Origin: Syntrophaceticus sp050949745
Lineage (GTDB): Bacteria > Bacillota > DSM-12270 > Thermacetogeniales > Thermacetogeniaceae
Reading direction: 5' to 3'
DNA length: 7,331 nt
NCBI GenBank assembly: GCA_050949745.1
Contig: JBMNGF010000009.1
Coordinates: 1 to 7,331, forward strand
Shown: piece by piece, positions 1-5,742 of the stretch
Position numbering within the stretch: the first letter of the stretch is position 1
Layout: every line of letters begins with the position of its first letter
Made by a program: the position numbers and the translations under genes
Notes under the pieces: generated by a model
Seen by the model: the letters and a program-made list of their open reading frames with translations, nothing else
Database searches by the model: none
What the model was told of the DNA's origin: nothing

Positions 1-6
1 CACCAA

Positions 7-41
7 GTGGCAAGGGGACGTTTCGTCTGCCACATATTTTT
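7..41 (+). repeat. Interrupted hairpin with T-run, possible REP-like element or terminator
   Basis: GTGGCA (7-12) pairs with TGCCAC (28-33), and GACG (17-20) pairs with CGTC (24-27) around a TTT loop. Four unpaired bases (13-16) form a bulge. A run of five T follows at 37-41, so the hairpin could end transcription from the left. GGGGACG-type hairpins of this look are scattered as REP-like repeats in many clostridial genomes; that link is from general knowledge and was not tested here. Confidence 0.45.
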
Positions 42-51
42 AAGCATGAGG

Positions 52-97
52 GGCTGTTGCACAATGAATCGAGTGTTCGAAGTGTAGCAGCCTTTTT
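52..97 (+). terminator. Rho-independent terminator
   Basis: GGCTGTTGCAC (52-62) pairs with GTGTAGCAGCC (82-92), one mismatch-like G-T position apart from perfect, and is followed by five T (93-97). The 19-base loop contains a smaller TCGA/TCGA pairing. It probably ends a gene lying left of the window and insulates the gene starting at 174. A GGGCTGTTGCAC sequence also resembles the terminal repeat of some IS families, so a residual IS tip is the alternative. Confidence 0.6.
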
Positions 98-173
98 CTA
101 TTTCCGTATTTTAAATCATGAGCAGCTTATAACAAAGCTGAAACAGAGATGCCACCAGAAAGGCAGGTACTAA

Positions 174-974
174 ATGACACAGGTAAAACTAGGAATTGGA
201 ACTTATAAAGAAAGATTTCTCGAAGATTGGGATTTTTGCCTCAGGAGTTTTGATGTTTTAGAACTGCAGGATTTTATTATGCCAGATAATCTGGAAAGCA
301 AGGAGATCATTGATCAGTATCAAGGAATGTTGTCTGATTTTTCTGGTGAAGTTACCCTACATGGCCCTTATTTGAATCTTGTACCCACCAGTATTGATAA
401 GAAGGTGAAAGATGTAGCTGAGTACAGGTACCTGCAGGCTGTTGATGCGGCGATGAAGTTAGGGGCAAACAAATTAGTAATACATTCATTCTATGATACG
501 AATACAGGTTATGCTCAATATGATGATTTGTGGTTGGATGGTAATATACTTTTTTGGAATGCTTTTTTGCAGAAGATTAAGGGTAGCGGAGTAACTATTC
601 TCTTGGAGAATGTCTATGACAAGACACCGGTTACTTTTGCTAAGCTGATGGAATATCTTGATTCTTCTCAAATATCCAGCTGTATTGACATCGGGCACTG
701 CAACTGTATGGCTAATAGCAAACCGGATGAATGGATTAAGAGAGTTAGGGGACATTACTTTCATATAAATGATAATGATGGAACAAGGGACGGGCACCTG
801 GTTCCGGGAAAAGGGAATATTGATTTCCATCGTATTACAGAGGAGTTAGCAGATTTATCGCTAGTCCATCTGATCGCGGAAATGTGGGAGGGGTTTGTGG
901 TTCAATTTGAGGGTTTACAAAGGCTGCGGGAGATGATAAACAGGCAAAGGTCGTTGAACTGCAGCAGGTTATGA
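174..974 (+). CDS. Sugar-phosphate isomerase/epimerase-like TIM-barrel protein
   Basis: A 266-residue cytoplasmic protein with the pattern of the xylose isomerase-like / AP endonuclease family 2 TIM barrel. The conserved strand ends carrying metal and substrate ligands are visible in order: VLEL (E30), LHGPY (H63), LVIHSF (H104), ILLEN (E145), CIDIGHCN (D172, H175), FHIND (H197), a DGHLVPGKG loop (H208) and IAEMW (E236). E145, D172, H208 or H197, and E236 would form the divalent metal site in this family. The length is normal for a single-domain member. The start is the ATG preceded by AGGCAGG at 161-167, 6 bases upstream. Members isomerise or epimerise sugars, inositols or hydroxypyruvate, or act as endonuclease IV; the HLVPGKG loop is shared by several of these, so the substrate cannot be named. 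The gene sits alone after a terminator and overlaps the convergent gene by 6 bases. Confidence 0.85.
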   Translation: MTQVKLGIGTYKERFLEDWDFCLRSFDVLELQDFIMPDNLESKEIIDQYQGMLSDFSGEVTLHGPYLNLVPTSIDKKVKDVAEYRYLQAVDAAMKLGANKLVIHSFYDTNTGYAQYDDLWLDGNILFWNAFLQKIKGSGVTILLENVYDKTPVTFAKLMEYLDSSQISSCIDIGHCNCMANSKPDEWIKRVRGHYFHINDNDGTRDGHLVPGKGNIDFHRITEELADLSLVHLIAEMWEGFVVQFEGLQRLREMINRQRSLNCSRL

Positions 975-1919
975 TTGTTCAAAGACACCAACCTTCTTTT
1001 CCAGATGCATTAGGGTCTTTTCATCAACTTCTCCTGTTATAGGCAGTCCGTGATGCAGTTGATATGACTTCACCGCCAATTCTGTAAGAAAACCATACCA
1101 ACTATCACAGTCATAAGGAAAAAAACCGCTATCTTTCAAAAGAAGTTGAGCATAGACTACATCAGGGCCAGAGGCGTCCTTTTTCAATGTTCGGGTACAG
1201 CAGCCTGCCATCCAGGAAAAAGGGGCTTGTATCTTCACCGGTGTCCCTACAGATACCCATTCAAAAACTTGGTTCACGTCATCATTAAACATCCTGATAC
1301 AGCCTGCAGAAACAGAGTTGCCGATCGACCAGGGCCTGTTTGTTCCATGGACTCCATAATTTCCCCAGGGGACATTGAGCCCCATCCAGCGTGTCCCGAA
1401 GGCACCGCCTTCATCATAGTCTTTATCAACGATTTTCCATTCTCCTATCGGTGATGGGGTTTCCGGCTTTCCTGCAGCTATAGGAAATTCATAATAATCC
1501 TGTTCACCCTCCCGGACCGTCAGGGTGAGTGTTTCAAGATCGACTATGATGTTCACATTTTCCGGCGGTGACTTTGGCAGGGCAGTTGCAGGGCTTTCAC
1601 ATCCTTCTCCTAAAGCAGTCCAGGTAGCTTGATCAACCCTTCCGGTGGCACGCTGTTTTTTTGTTTTCTGAAAGGAGCGGACAGCATTAGCGGTTTCCTT
1701 GTCATAAATTCCGTCACATGTGCCTTGAAAGATACTGAGCTGTTGGAGTCTGTATTGGAGTTCCTGAACATCTTCTCCTTGCATCTGAGGCTTTGTTTCA
1801 TATAATTCTCTACATAAAGTACAGCTGCAGTTCTTTGCAGAAGCAAACAGTAATTCTGGTGAAGCCAGACAGAAAAAAAGCATAAATACGGATATGAGTA
1901 CAATTTTGTTCATTCGCAT
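969..1919 (-). CDS. Secreted L,D-transpeptidase (YkuD) with two peptidoglycan-binding domains
   Basis: A 316-residue exported cell-wall enzyme. Residues 1-28 form a signal peptide (hydrophobic core, cleavage near FASA). Residues about 47-105 are a PG_binding_1 domain (GEDVQELQYRL, then GIYDKETANAVRSFQ, then GRVDQATW). Residues about 122-232 are the YkuD catalytic domain, with H191 (VHGTNRP) and catalytic C207 in SAGCIRM. Residues about 247-308 are a second PG_binding_1 domain (GPDVVYAQLLL, then YGFLTELAVKSYQ). The family forms 3-3 peptide crosslinks or attaches proteins to peptidoglycan and is not inhibited by most penicillins. The motif has SAGC where SHGC or SNGC is commoner. The mature protein is unusually cysteine-rich, with CSCTLC right after the signal peptide (31-36) and C68, C107, C240, C241 and C271 besides the catalytic one. 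The start ATG at 1917-1919 has a GGGTGA site upstream; an ATG two codons later is possible. Confidence 0.93.
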   Translation of the reverse strand: MRMNKIVLISVFMLFFCLASPELLFASAKNCSCTLCRELYETKPQMQGEDVQELQYRLQQLSIFQGTCDGIYDKETANAVRSFQKTKKQRATGRVDQATWTALGEGCESPATALPKSPPENVNIIVDLETLTLTVREGEQDYYEFPIAAGKPETPSPIGEWKIVDKDYDEGGAFGTRWMGLNVPWGNYGVHGTNRPWSIGNSVSAGCIRMFNDDVNQVFEWVSVGTPVKIQAPFSWMAGCCTRTLKKDASGPDVVYAQLLLKDSGFFPYDCDSWYGFLTELAVKSYQLHHGLPITGEVDEKTLMHLEKKVGVFEQS

Positions 1920-2138
1920 TTATTTCACCCGAAGTTAGTTTTGCTTTCCTGCATGGTTTTTATTCTATTGATGATCGTAAAAAGAGAACATTCTTTCTGT
2001 AAGGCCTATCTAGCTCCTAGATGTCTTTTGATGGCGCAAATCAGGGCGGTTTTGCTACATGCTTGACAGGAAGCGCATCCGTAATTCCCCTTTGGTAAAA
2101 AAATGTCGGCATTACACTATAAAATATCGGTGCTTTAC

Positions 2139-2167
2139 TTGACCGAAAGCAAAGATGTGGGTATAAT
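2139..2167 (+). promoter_or_regulatory. Sigma-A promoter of the tRNA-Val gene
   Basis: The -35 box TTGACC (2139-2144) and the perfect -10 box TATAAT (2162-2167) are separated by exactly 17 bases. Transcription should begin a few bases before the tRNA at 2180, giving a very short leader, as is usual for a single tRNA gene. Confidence 0.88.
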
Positions 2168-2179
2168 ATAAAATGTTAC

Positions 2180-2254
2180 GGGCGCGTAGCTCAGTGGGAG
2201 AGCACCTCCTTGACGCGGAGGGGGCCATAGGTTCAATCCCTATCGCGCCCACCA
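2180..2254 (+). tRNA. tRNA-Val (anticodon GAC), CCA encoded
   Basis: A complete cloverleaf is visible. The acceptor stem is GGGCGCG (2180-2186) with CGCGCCC (2244-2250), the D stem GCTC/GAGC, and the anticodon stem CCTCC/GGAGG (2205-2209, 2217-2221). The loop TTGACGC places anticodon GAC at 2212-2214, and the T stem is ATAGG/CCTAT around TTCAATC. The discriminator A2251 is followed by an encoded CCA (2252-2254). GAC reads GUC and GUU valine codons. The gene stands alone, has its own promoter, and its 3' side abuts decayed mobile DNA, a common integration neighbourhood. Confidence 0.96.
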
Positions 2255-2348
2255 TTTATTTTCTGGGAAGTTATTGGGGGACAAGGCTTACAGCCTTTAA
2301 TACTAAGCAACCGGGCCGAACACCGACATAAACCAGCAGGGGGAAGGA

Positions 2349-2570
2349 TTGCTAGAGCAAATTCTAGACAGAGATAATCTGAACCGGGCCTACAAGCAGG
2401 TAAAGAGAAACAGAGGCGCGAGTGGAATTGACGGCATGCAGGTAGATGAACTTCTACCCTACCTGAGAGAAAACAAGAATGAGCTCGTTCAATCCCTCCG
2501 GGACGGCAAATATCGTCCCAAGCCCGTACGCAGGGTAGAAATACCCAAAGAACTGCAAAGTAATGTGTAA
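2349..2570 (+). pseudogene. ltrA: Group II intron reverse transcriptase/maturase, N-terminal fragment
   Basis: A 73-residue remnant of a protein that is normally about 400-450 residues. It holds the RT0 region typical of intron maturases: ILDRDNLNRAYKQVKRN, GASGIDGM, then YRPKPVRRVEIPK. In intact relatives the EIPK motif is followed by a PxGG-R-LGIPT segment (RT1); here it runs into ELQSNV and a stop, then 8 bases later domain V begins. A single internal deletion removed RT1-RT7, the YADD active site and the maturase domain, so no enzyme activity is possible. The apparent start is TTG with a GGGGGAAGGA purine tract directly in front, leaving almost no spacer; the true start in the intact element may differ. 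The frame is open upstream only to a TAA about 45 bases earlier. Confidence 0.85.
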
Positions 2571-2578
2571 ACTTTGGA

Positions 2579-2610
2579 ACCGCCGTATACCGAACGGTAC
2601 GTACGGTGGT
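2579..2610 (+). ncRNA. Group II intron domain V hairpin
   Basis: The hairpin has a 9-bp lower stem, ACCGCCGTA (2579-2587) with TACGGTGGT (2602-2610, one G-T pair). A two-base bulge CG sits at 2600-2601, above it is a 4-bp stem TACC/GGTA, and the tetraloop is GAAC (2592-2595). This is the diagnostic shape of domain V, including the two-base bulge. The catalytic triad reads CGC (2581-2583) where many IIA and IIB introns have AGC. The active-site RNA is preserved although the rest of the intron is lost. Confidence 0.85.
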
Positions 2611-2612
2611 GC

Positions 2613-2654
2613 GGGAGGCCGGCTACTCAATTAATGGGTAGCCTCCTACCCGAT
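2613..2654 (+). ncRNA. Group II intron domain VI and 3' end
   Basis: GGGAGG (2613-2618) pairs with the CCTCC side (2642-2646), and CTAC (2623-2626) pairs with GTAG (2638-2641), with a CCGG internal bulge and an AT-rich loop. The intron most likely ends at AT (2653-2654), fitting the AY rule. The 3' half can refold as GGGTAG (2636-2641) with CTACCC (2646-2651) around CCTC, followed by GATTTT, which looks like a weak terminator. Confidence 0.6.
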
Positions 2655-2752
2655 TTTCAGATAGACTAGGGAATGTATAGAGTCACGCTTGGTATTATAG
2701 CGTCAACCTAGCATCAATTCTTTTGATATGCCCCACCATCATAATTCTTTAT

Positions 2753-3307
2753 CTATTGATTGACTTCACTGAATGTTTTCTGGGATGTAGTTTTCGCAAT
2801 TTCTTTCAGTAAAAATATTCCCGCTAACAGCGCTGTGACACCAAATGCAGTAAGCATTACAAAAGTGCTATCATATGCACCACCGGCCTGTTCTTGTAAA
2901 GCGCTGGAGATCATTGGCCCAAGGATGGCTGCAGGTATAAGAGTACAGTTAATGTAGCTGAAGTTAGCTGAGTAATATTTGGTACCCCAAAATGTACTGG
3001 TGGCAGCGGAAGAAATTGCGGGTGAACCGCCATAACTGAGTCCTACAAGGGAGAGTCCAACGAACATAAGAGTGGCCTGTCCGGTTTGGAGTGCAGCAAA
3101 AAGGCATAGGCCGGAAGATAGCAGAGTAAACGAGTTCAGAATGAAAGCTACGTTTCGACCGAATTTATCAAAAATAGTACCGAAAACAAGTCGTCCACCG
3201 TTATTGAACAAAGATACAATAAGCCCCATGCTAGCCGGCGCTCGCCGGGAAATTCTTACTCCATTGTCTTCCAACAGCTTGATGCAATCTGGATTGGTCG
3301 AACTTGT
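2753..3307 (-). pseudogene. MFS transporter (oxalate/formate antiporter type), C-terminal fragment
   Basis: The frame is open for 184 residues and covers about the last 40-45% of a 12-helix major facilitator. It begins after an in-frame TGA at 3308-3310. Visible features are SLFNNGGRLVFGTIFDKFGRN, which is the MFS loop motif G-R-x3-G-x3-D-(K/R)-x-G-R between helices, followed by about five hydrophobic segments. One of these contains GLSYGGSPAISSAATSTFWG and SANFSYINCTLIPAAILGP, typical of the OFA (oxalate:formate antiporter) branch. It ends in a polar cytoplasmic tail. The N-terminal half is missing: immediately upstream the open frame switches and then runs into a terminator hairpin. A TTG near 3274 could start translation but a half transporter should not function. 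The fragment probably reached this state by deletion or rearrangement beside the mobile elements. Confidence 0.8.
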
Positions 3308-3356
3308 TCACTGTTGATGTTCTCGAGAATCTTAGCAAAGGTATCGATTGTTATAG

Positions 3357-3390
3357 AAAAAGTCCGCACCTAAAAGAATGCGGACTTTTT
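3357..3390. terminator. Strong bidirectional rho-independent terminator
   Basis: AAAAAGTCCGCA (3357-3368) and TGCGGACTTTTT (3379-3390) are perfect 12-bp inverted repeats around a 10-base loop. Read on either strand the GC-rich core is followed by five T, so it can stop transcription from both sides. It lies between the MFS fragment and the coupling-protein fragment and now terminates no obviously intact gene, so it is probably left over from a lost gene. Confidence 0.85.
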
Positions 3391-3456
3391 CTTGAACTGT
3401 TCAAACTACCAAACCAGGCGTTGTCTATGGACTCATCACACCTAATGACTATTTGA

Positions 3457-3760
3457 TTCACATCTCGTTATGCCCGGATAAGGTATTCATCCAGGATAGC
3501 TACAATCAGTGAACGACTTTTGCTTGACCCATCAGAAGTGGGCCGCATCCCCTTCGATGAAGGGATTGCATTAGTCTTAGGAGTCAAACCCATTAAGGTT
3601 TAAGAAAATGCCTTATACAGAACATCCTTTGGCAAAAGAGCTTGAACCCATTAAGAGATATGTGCCTGTTAAAGATAGGGTGCTGGATGACTACGACATC
3701 ATCATCACAGGCGATCACGAAGAAACAAGTAAAGGCTGGGAAGGTTGGATCGCCAATTAA
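3457..3760 (+). pseudogene. Frameshifted C-terminus resembling a VirD4/TraG coupling protein
   Basis: Two reading frames join into one recognisable protein tail. The first (open from 3457, stop at 3601-3603) contains ISERLLLDPSEVGRIPFDE and then GIALVLGVKPIKV. The second starts at 3608 and gives 50 residues beginning MPYTEHPLAKELEPIKRY and ending at TAA 3758-3760. The order LLxPxEVxRIPxDE, then a short hydrophobic strand, then KPIK, then Y-x-HP is the C-terminal pattern of VirD4/TraG-type conjugative ATPases, which deliver DNA to a type IV secretion channel. The ATPase core with the Walker motifs is absent. A third frame upstream (3396-3512) encodes TKPGVVYGLITPND and more, ending in a stop; I cannot assign it. 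The assignment rests on motif memory only. If correct, this is the trace of a lost conjugative element downstream of the tRNA. Confidence 0.5.
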
Positions 3761-3859
3761 CAGGGAAAGCTGAAATCTGATTTGTATTGATCCATATTTT
3801 TTCTTTCAATTCTTTATGCTTTTAAATGCAGTATTGTTCAACCACACAGAGACAATCAG

Positions 3860-3878
3860 CTACTCAATGTCTGAGTAG
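3860..3878. repeat. Perfect 7-bp hairpin
   Basis: CTACTCA (3860-3866) and TGAGTAG (3872-3878) flank ATGTC. No T-run follows on the plus strand, so it is not a clear terminator. The purpose is unknown. Confidence 0.4.
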
Positions 3879-4045
3879 GATACTACATACCAAGGTTGAT
3901 ATGCGAAATGTGACTAACCTCATCAAACTAAATCCTTAGAAATGGGACGAAGATGTAAGGGAAACAGTGAGATATTTTGATTATTTAGCTGGTTAAGTCA
4001 TTATTCGACATTATTACTGGTTATTCATTGAAGGAATGTAAGGAT

Positions 4046-4117
4046 ATGGCGCAGAAAATGCAAATAGAAATAGAAAATACTTTTTTTGTTTTACCCTGTA
4101 GGTCGACTATAAGTTAA
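4046..4117 (+). CDS. Possible 23-residue ORF, uncertain
   Basis: ATG at 4046 follows AAGGA closely and opens 23 codons: MAQKMQIEIENTFF, then VLPCRSTIS, then TAA. I recognise no family. The AAGGA is only one base from the ATG, so initiation would be poor. It may be a leader peptide, the start of a decayed gene, or chance. Confidence 0.15.
   Translation: MAQKMQIEIENTFFVLPCRSTIS
4086..4113 (+). promoter_or_regulatory. Candidate promoter for the secreted-protein unit
   Basis: TTGTTT (4086-4091) and TATAAG (4108-4113) are separated by 16 bases. If used, it gives a leader of about 140 bases containing the A7G6 run and the small inverted repeat. No better -35/-10 pair was seen closer to the gene at 4260. 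Confidence 0.25.
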
Positions 4118-4153
4118 CAAGTTGATACCTATTGGGTAAGAAAAAAAGGGGGG

Positions 4154-4166
4154 TGATAACATATCA
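4154..4166. promoter_or_regulatory. Small inverted repeat, possible operator
   Basis: TGATA-ACA-TATCA is a perfect 5-bp inverted repeat with a 3-base centre, right after an A7G6 run and about 95 bases before the secreted-protein start. It could be a repressor site in the leader, but in AT-rich DNA a repeat of this size often arises by chance. Confidence 0.2.
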
Positions 4167-4259
4167 TTTGAATCGGTAGTTTTCTAAAGGTTGTGAACTT
4201 GAAGAGGTGGAAGCGGAAAAGCGAAACTTATGTGTTAAAAATTAGATAGGATGAGACAA

Positions 4260-5057
4260 ATGAAAAAAGTTTTGTTACCGATTATATTGATTATAACCTT
4301 GCTCATAGCATGTATTCCTGCGTATGCTTCGAGCAATGTTGACATTGATAACTTAGAGAATTTGTCACTTTCAACTTTAAGTGACCAAGAAGTGCAAAAA
4401 CTAAAGAACCAAATAAACAGATTATCAGACAGTGAGTTTGATAGATTTATAGTTGAGTATCTTAGAACCGAAGACAATAAACAAGTCGCAAAAGAAAAGC
4501 TTGAAAAACTAGGCGTACAGCTTGTACTACCGTCTACTAAGGAAATCGAACCATTAAAATTAGATGCTTGGGAATTAGATTTTTCGGTTTATGTTACTAA
4601 AAGAGGTGGAGAAAGTTTTTATCGTATAGTTGCATCTTATGTACCTAATGATAAAGAAACATATCCCGCAAGTTATGATGCACTTGGTATAACATGGGAT
4701 CCTAGTAAGGCAAGTTATTACGGATATAATGTGTCGAGTCAAACATATTCAAGCCTAAAAGACTATTCGCAAAAAAGTAAAGGTATAGTAGTGTTTAATG
4801 TTTATGACAGTAAGCTAAGTGTTGGTGGACTCTATTACGATGCTGTGTACGTTACTCCTAAGGTTAGCGGTGCATGGATGGATTTCGGGGCAAAATATAC
4901 TCACACTTACCTCACAAGTAACACTTCTGTCATATTAAATCCGAGCATAACCTATAAAACGCCTGGTATTGTTGCTGGTTCATTAGATTATAAACTTAAT
5001 ATCTCTTCTAAGGAAAGTTCTTGGCAGAAAGCTGATACTAACGCCGTACGCTTCTAA
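4260..5057 (+). CDS. Secreted protein of unknown function
   Basis: A 265-residue exported protein that I do not recognise. Residues 1-23 are a clear signal peptide: MKK, a long hydrophobic core, then IPAYA before SS, a good signal peptidase I site. LIAC at 15-18 also fits a lipobox, but the hydrophobic residues after the cysteine argue against lipidation. Residues about 27-75 are charged and helix-prone (LSDQEVQKLKNQI, LSDSEFDRFIVEYL). From about residue 95 to the end the sequence is rich in Y, S, T, V and G with alternating polar and hydrophobic residues, suggesting a beta-sandwich. An ATG three codons earlier (4251) sits directly against AGATAGG with no spacer; the ATG at 4260 has AGGATGAG at a better distance and an ideal MKK start. 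Composition is markedly AT-rich against the left flank, suggesting foreign origin. The lipoprotein gene follows 56 bases downstream. Confidence 0.75.
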   Translation: MKKVLLPIILIITLLIACIPAYASSNVDIDNLENLSLSTLSDQEVQKLKNQINRLSDSEFDRFIVEYLRTEDNKQVAKEKLEKLGVQLVLPSTKEIEPLKLDAWELDFSVYVTKRGGESFYRIVASYVPNDKETYPASYDALGITWDPSKASYYGYNVSSQTYSSLKDYSQKSKGIVVFNVYDSKLSVGGLYYDAVYVTPKVSGAWMDFGAKYTHTYLTSNTSVILNPSITYKTPGIVAGSLDYKLNISSKESSWQKADTNAVRF

Positions 5058-5076
5058 TTAATATAGATAATCTGAA

Positions 5077-5088
5077 ATGCTGCAGCAT
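5077..5088. promoter_or_regulatory. 12-bp perfect palindrome between the two exported-protein genes
   Basis: ATGCTGCAGCAT is a perfect palindrome in the 56-base gap, ending 12 bases before the GGAGGG ribosome site of the next gene. It could bind a dimeric regulator or form a short RNA stem affecting translation of the second gene. No promoter boxes are obvious beside it. Confidence 0.3.
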
Positions 5089-5113
5089 GGTTATGTAATT
5101 GGAGGGATAGTCA

Positions 5114-5710
5114 TTGGTAAAAAGAATCGCAGTACTGATAGCCATTTTCGTAATGTTGTTCTTGGGTCCCGGTTGCGAATTTAACAATAATGAGTCTGAA
5201 AACCACTTATATGGAACATGGCATAACAACCTGAATTATGAACTTGGAAATTTTAATAAGGGGTTGGAGTTAATCACTGCCTATACCGAAAAAGAAATAA
5301 ACAGCGACAATTTGAGCAATTTGTATTATACGATGGAAATGTTCACTAACACAAATAACCTTTTCGTCCTAAGAGGTTTAATGCACGATGAAAATATACC
5401 AGAGGACTTACGAAATAAGTTGATTAGTCCTGAAGTGGTTCCTCACCTTACCTACATGTTTGAAACAGTTGACACATTAAATGAAGTTAACGAGAAAATA
5501 TTGGATTTAAGTAACAAATATCGTGAAACTCCATTACCTGAAAAGCAGAAAGAATTAGTTCAGGATTTTTATAAGAATCTAAATGAGCTCAATGAATTAT
5601 ATCGAGATGTAAGTCATGATATAACTCAAGCAGATCTTTCTGATAGGTGTATTAAAGAGTTGCAAAAAATACATCTCATAAACAAAAACATTGTGGATTT
5701 GCTTCCATAA
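5114..5710 (+). CDS. Probable lipoprotein of unknown function
   Basis: A 198-residue protein that I do not recognise. It starts at TTG, supported by a strong GGAGGG (5101-5106) 7 bases upstream. Residues 1-20 are a basic then hydrophobic export signal (MVKR, core IAVLIAIFVMLFL) ending GPGC. C21 is the likely lipidated cysteine, although G-P-G before it is an imperfect lipobox. The mature part is acidic and helical throughout, with heptad-like stretches (TVDTLNEVNEKILDLSNKY; FYKNLNELNELYRDV), so a helical bundle or coiled coil at the membrane surface is likely. No catalytic motif is visible. The gene is probably co-transcribed with the secreted-protein gene and is followed by a terminator, so the two form a closed unit. 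Export of both products suggests a shared role outside the cytoplasmic membrane; that is inference. Confidence 0.72.
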   Translation: MVKRIAVLIAIFVMLFLGPGCEFNNNESENHLYGTWHNNLNYELGNFNKGLELITAYTEKEINSDNLSNLYYTMEMFTNTNNLFVLRGLMHDENIPEDLRNKLISPEVVPHLTYMFETVDTLNEVNEKILDLSNKYRETPLPEKQKELVQDFYKNLNELNELYRDVSHDITQADLSDRCIKELQKIHLINKNIVDLLP

Positions 5711-5742
5711 CTGGCCAACAGTAGGAATAATTTACTTAACTT

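Larger units (their letters stand above)
2270..2654 (+). mobile_element. Collapsed group II intron remnant
   Basis: Three intron parts remain in order: the 5' end of the RT/maturase gene (2349-2570), a well-formed domain V (2579-2610), and domain VI up to a likely 3' splice end near AT at 2653-2654. No 5' GTGYG boundary or large domain I is visible between the tRNA and the RT start, and most of the RT gene is gone. The element is therefore truncated on its left and internally deleted, and it cannot splice or move by itself. The left limit given is approximate. The RT start resembles group IIC-type maturases, and the CGC triad in domain V is compatible with that class. Confidence 0.75.
3761..4259. 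other. AT-rich region without a convincing gene
   Basis: About 500 bases with stops in all frames and no long open frame. It holds one hairpin (3860-3878), one possible 23-codon ORF (4046-4117), a candidate promoter (4086-4113), an A7G6 run (4141-4153) directly before a TGATA-ACA-TATCA inverted repeat (4154-4166), and a purine-rich stretch near 4200-4225. It probably contains the leader of the secreted-protein gene at 4260. Confidence 0.6.

Noticed and set aside
486..830. Minus-strand open frame of 114 codons inside the epimerase-like gene
   Set aside because: It lies fully opposite a well-supported conserved gene and its translation shows no family pattern.
1146..1454. Plus-strand open frame of 102 codons opposite the transpeptidase
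   Set aside because: It is the antisense of the YkuD catalytic domain and has no ribosome site or recognisable domain.
2231..2496. The 11 bases GTTCAATCCCT in the tRNA T-arm recur at 2485-2495, suggesting an attachment-site repeat
   Set aside because: The second copy encodes VQSL inside a conserved part of the RT fragment, so the match is best explained by chance.
3586..3656. Repeated ACCCATTAAG in the coupling-protein remnant
   Set aside because: Both copies encode a PIK tripeptide in a coding remnant; ten bases is too short to claim a functional repeat.
3761..4259. Possible CRISPR array, riboswitch or toxin-antitoxin pair in the gene-poor stretch
   Set aside because: No regularly spaced direct repeats, no recognisable riboswitch core and no credible pair of small ORFs with ribosome sites were found.
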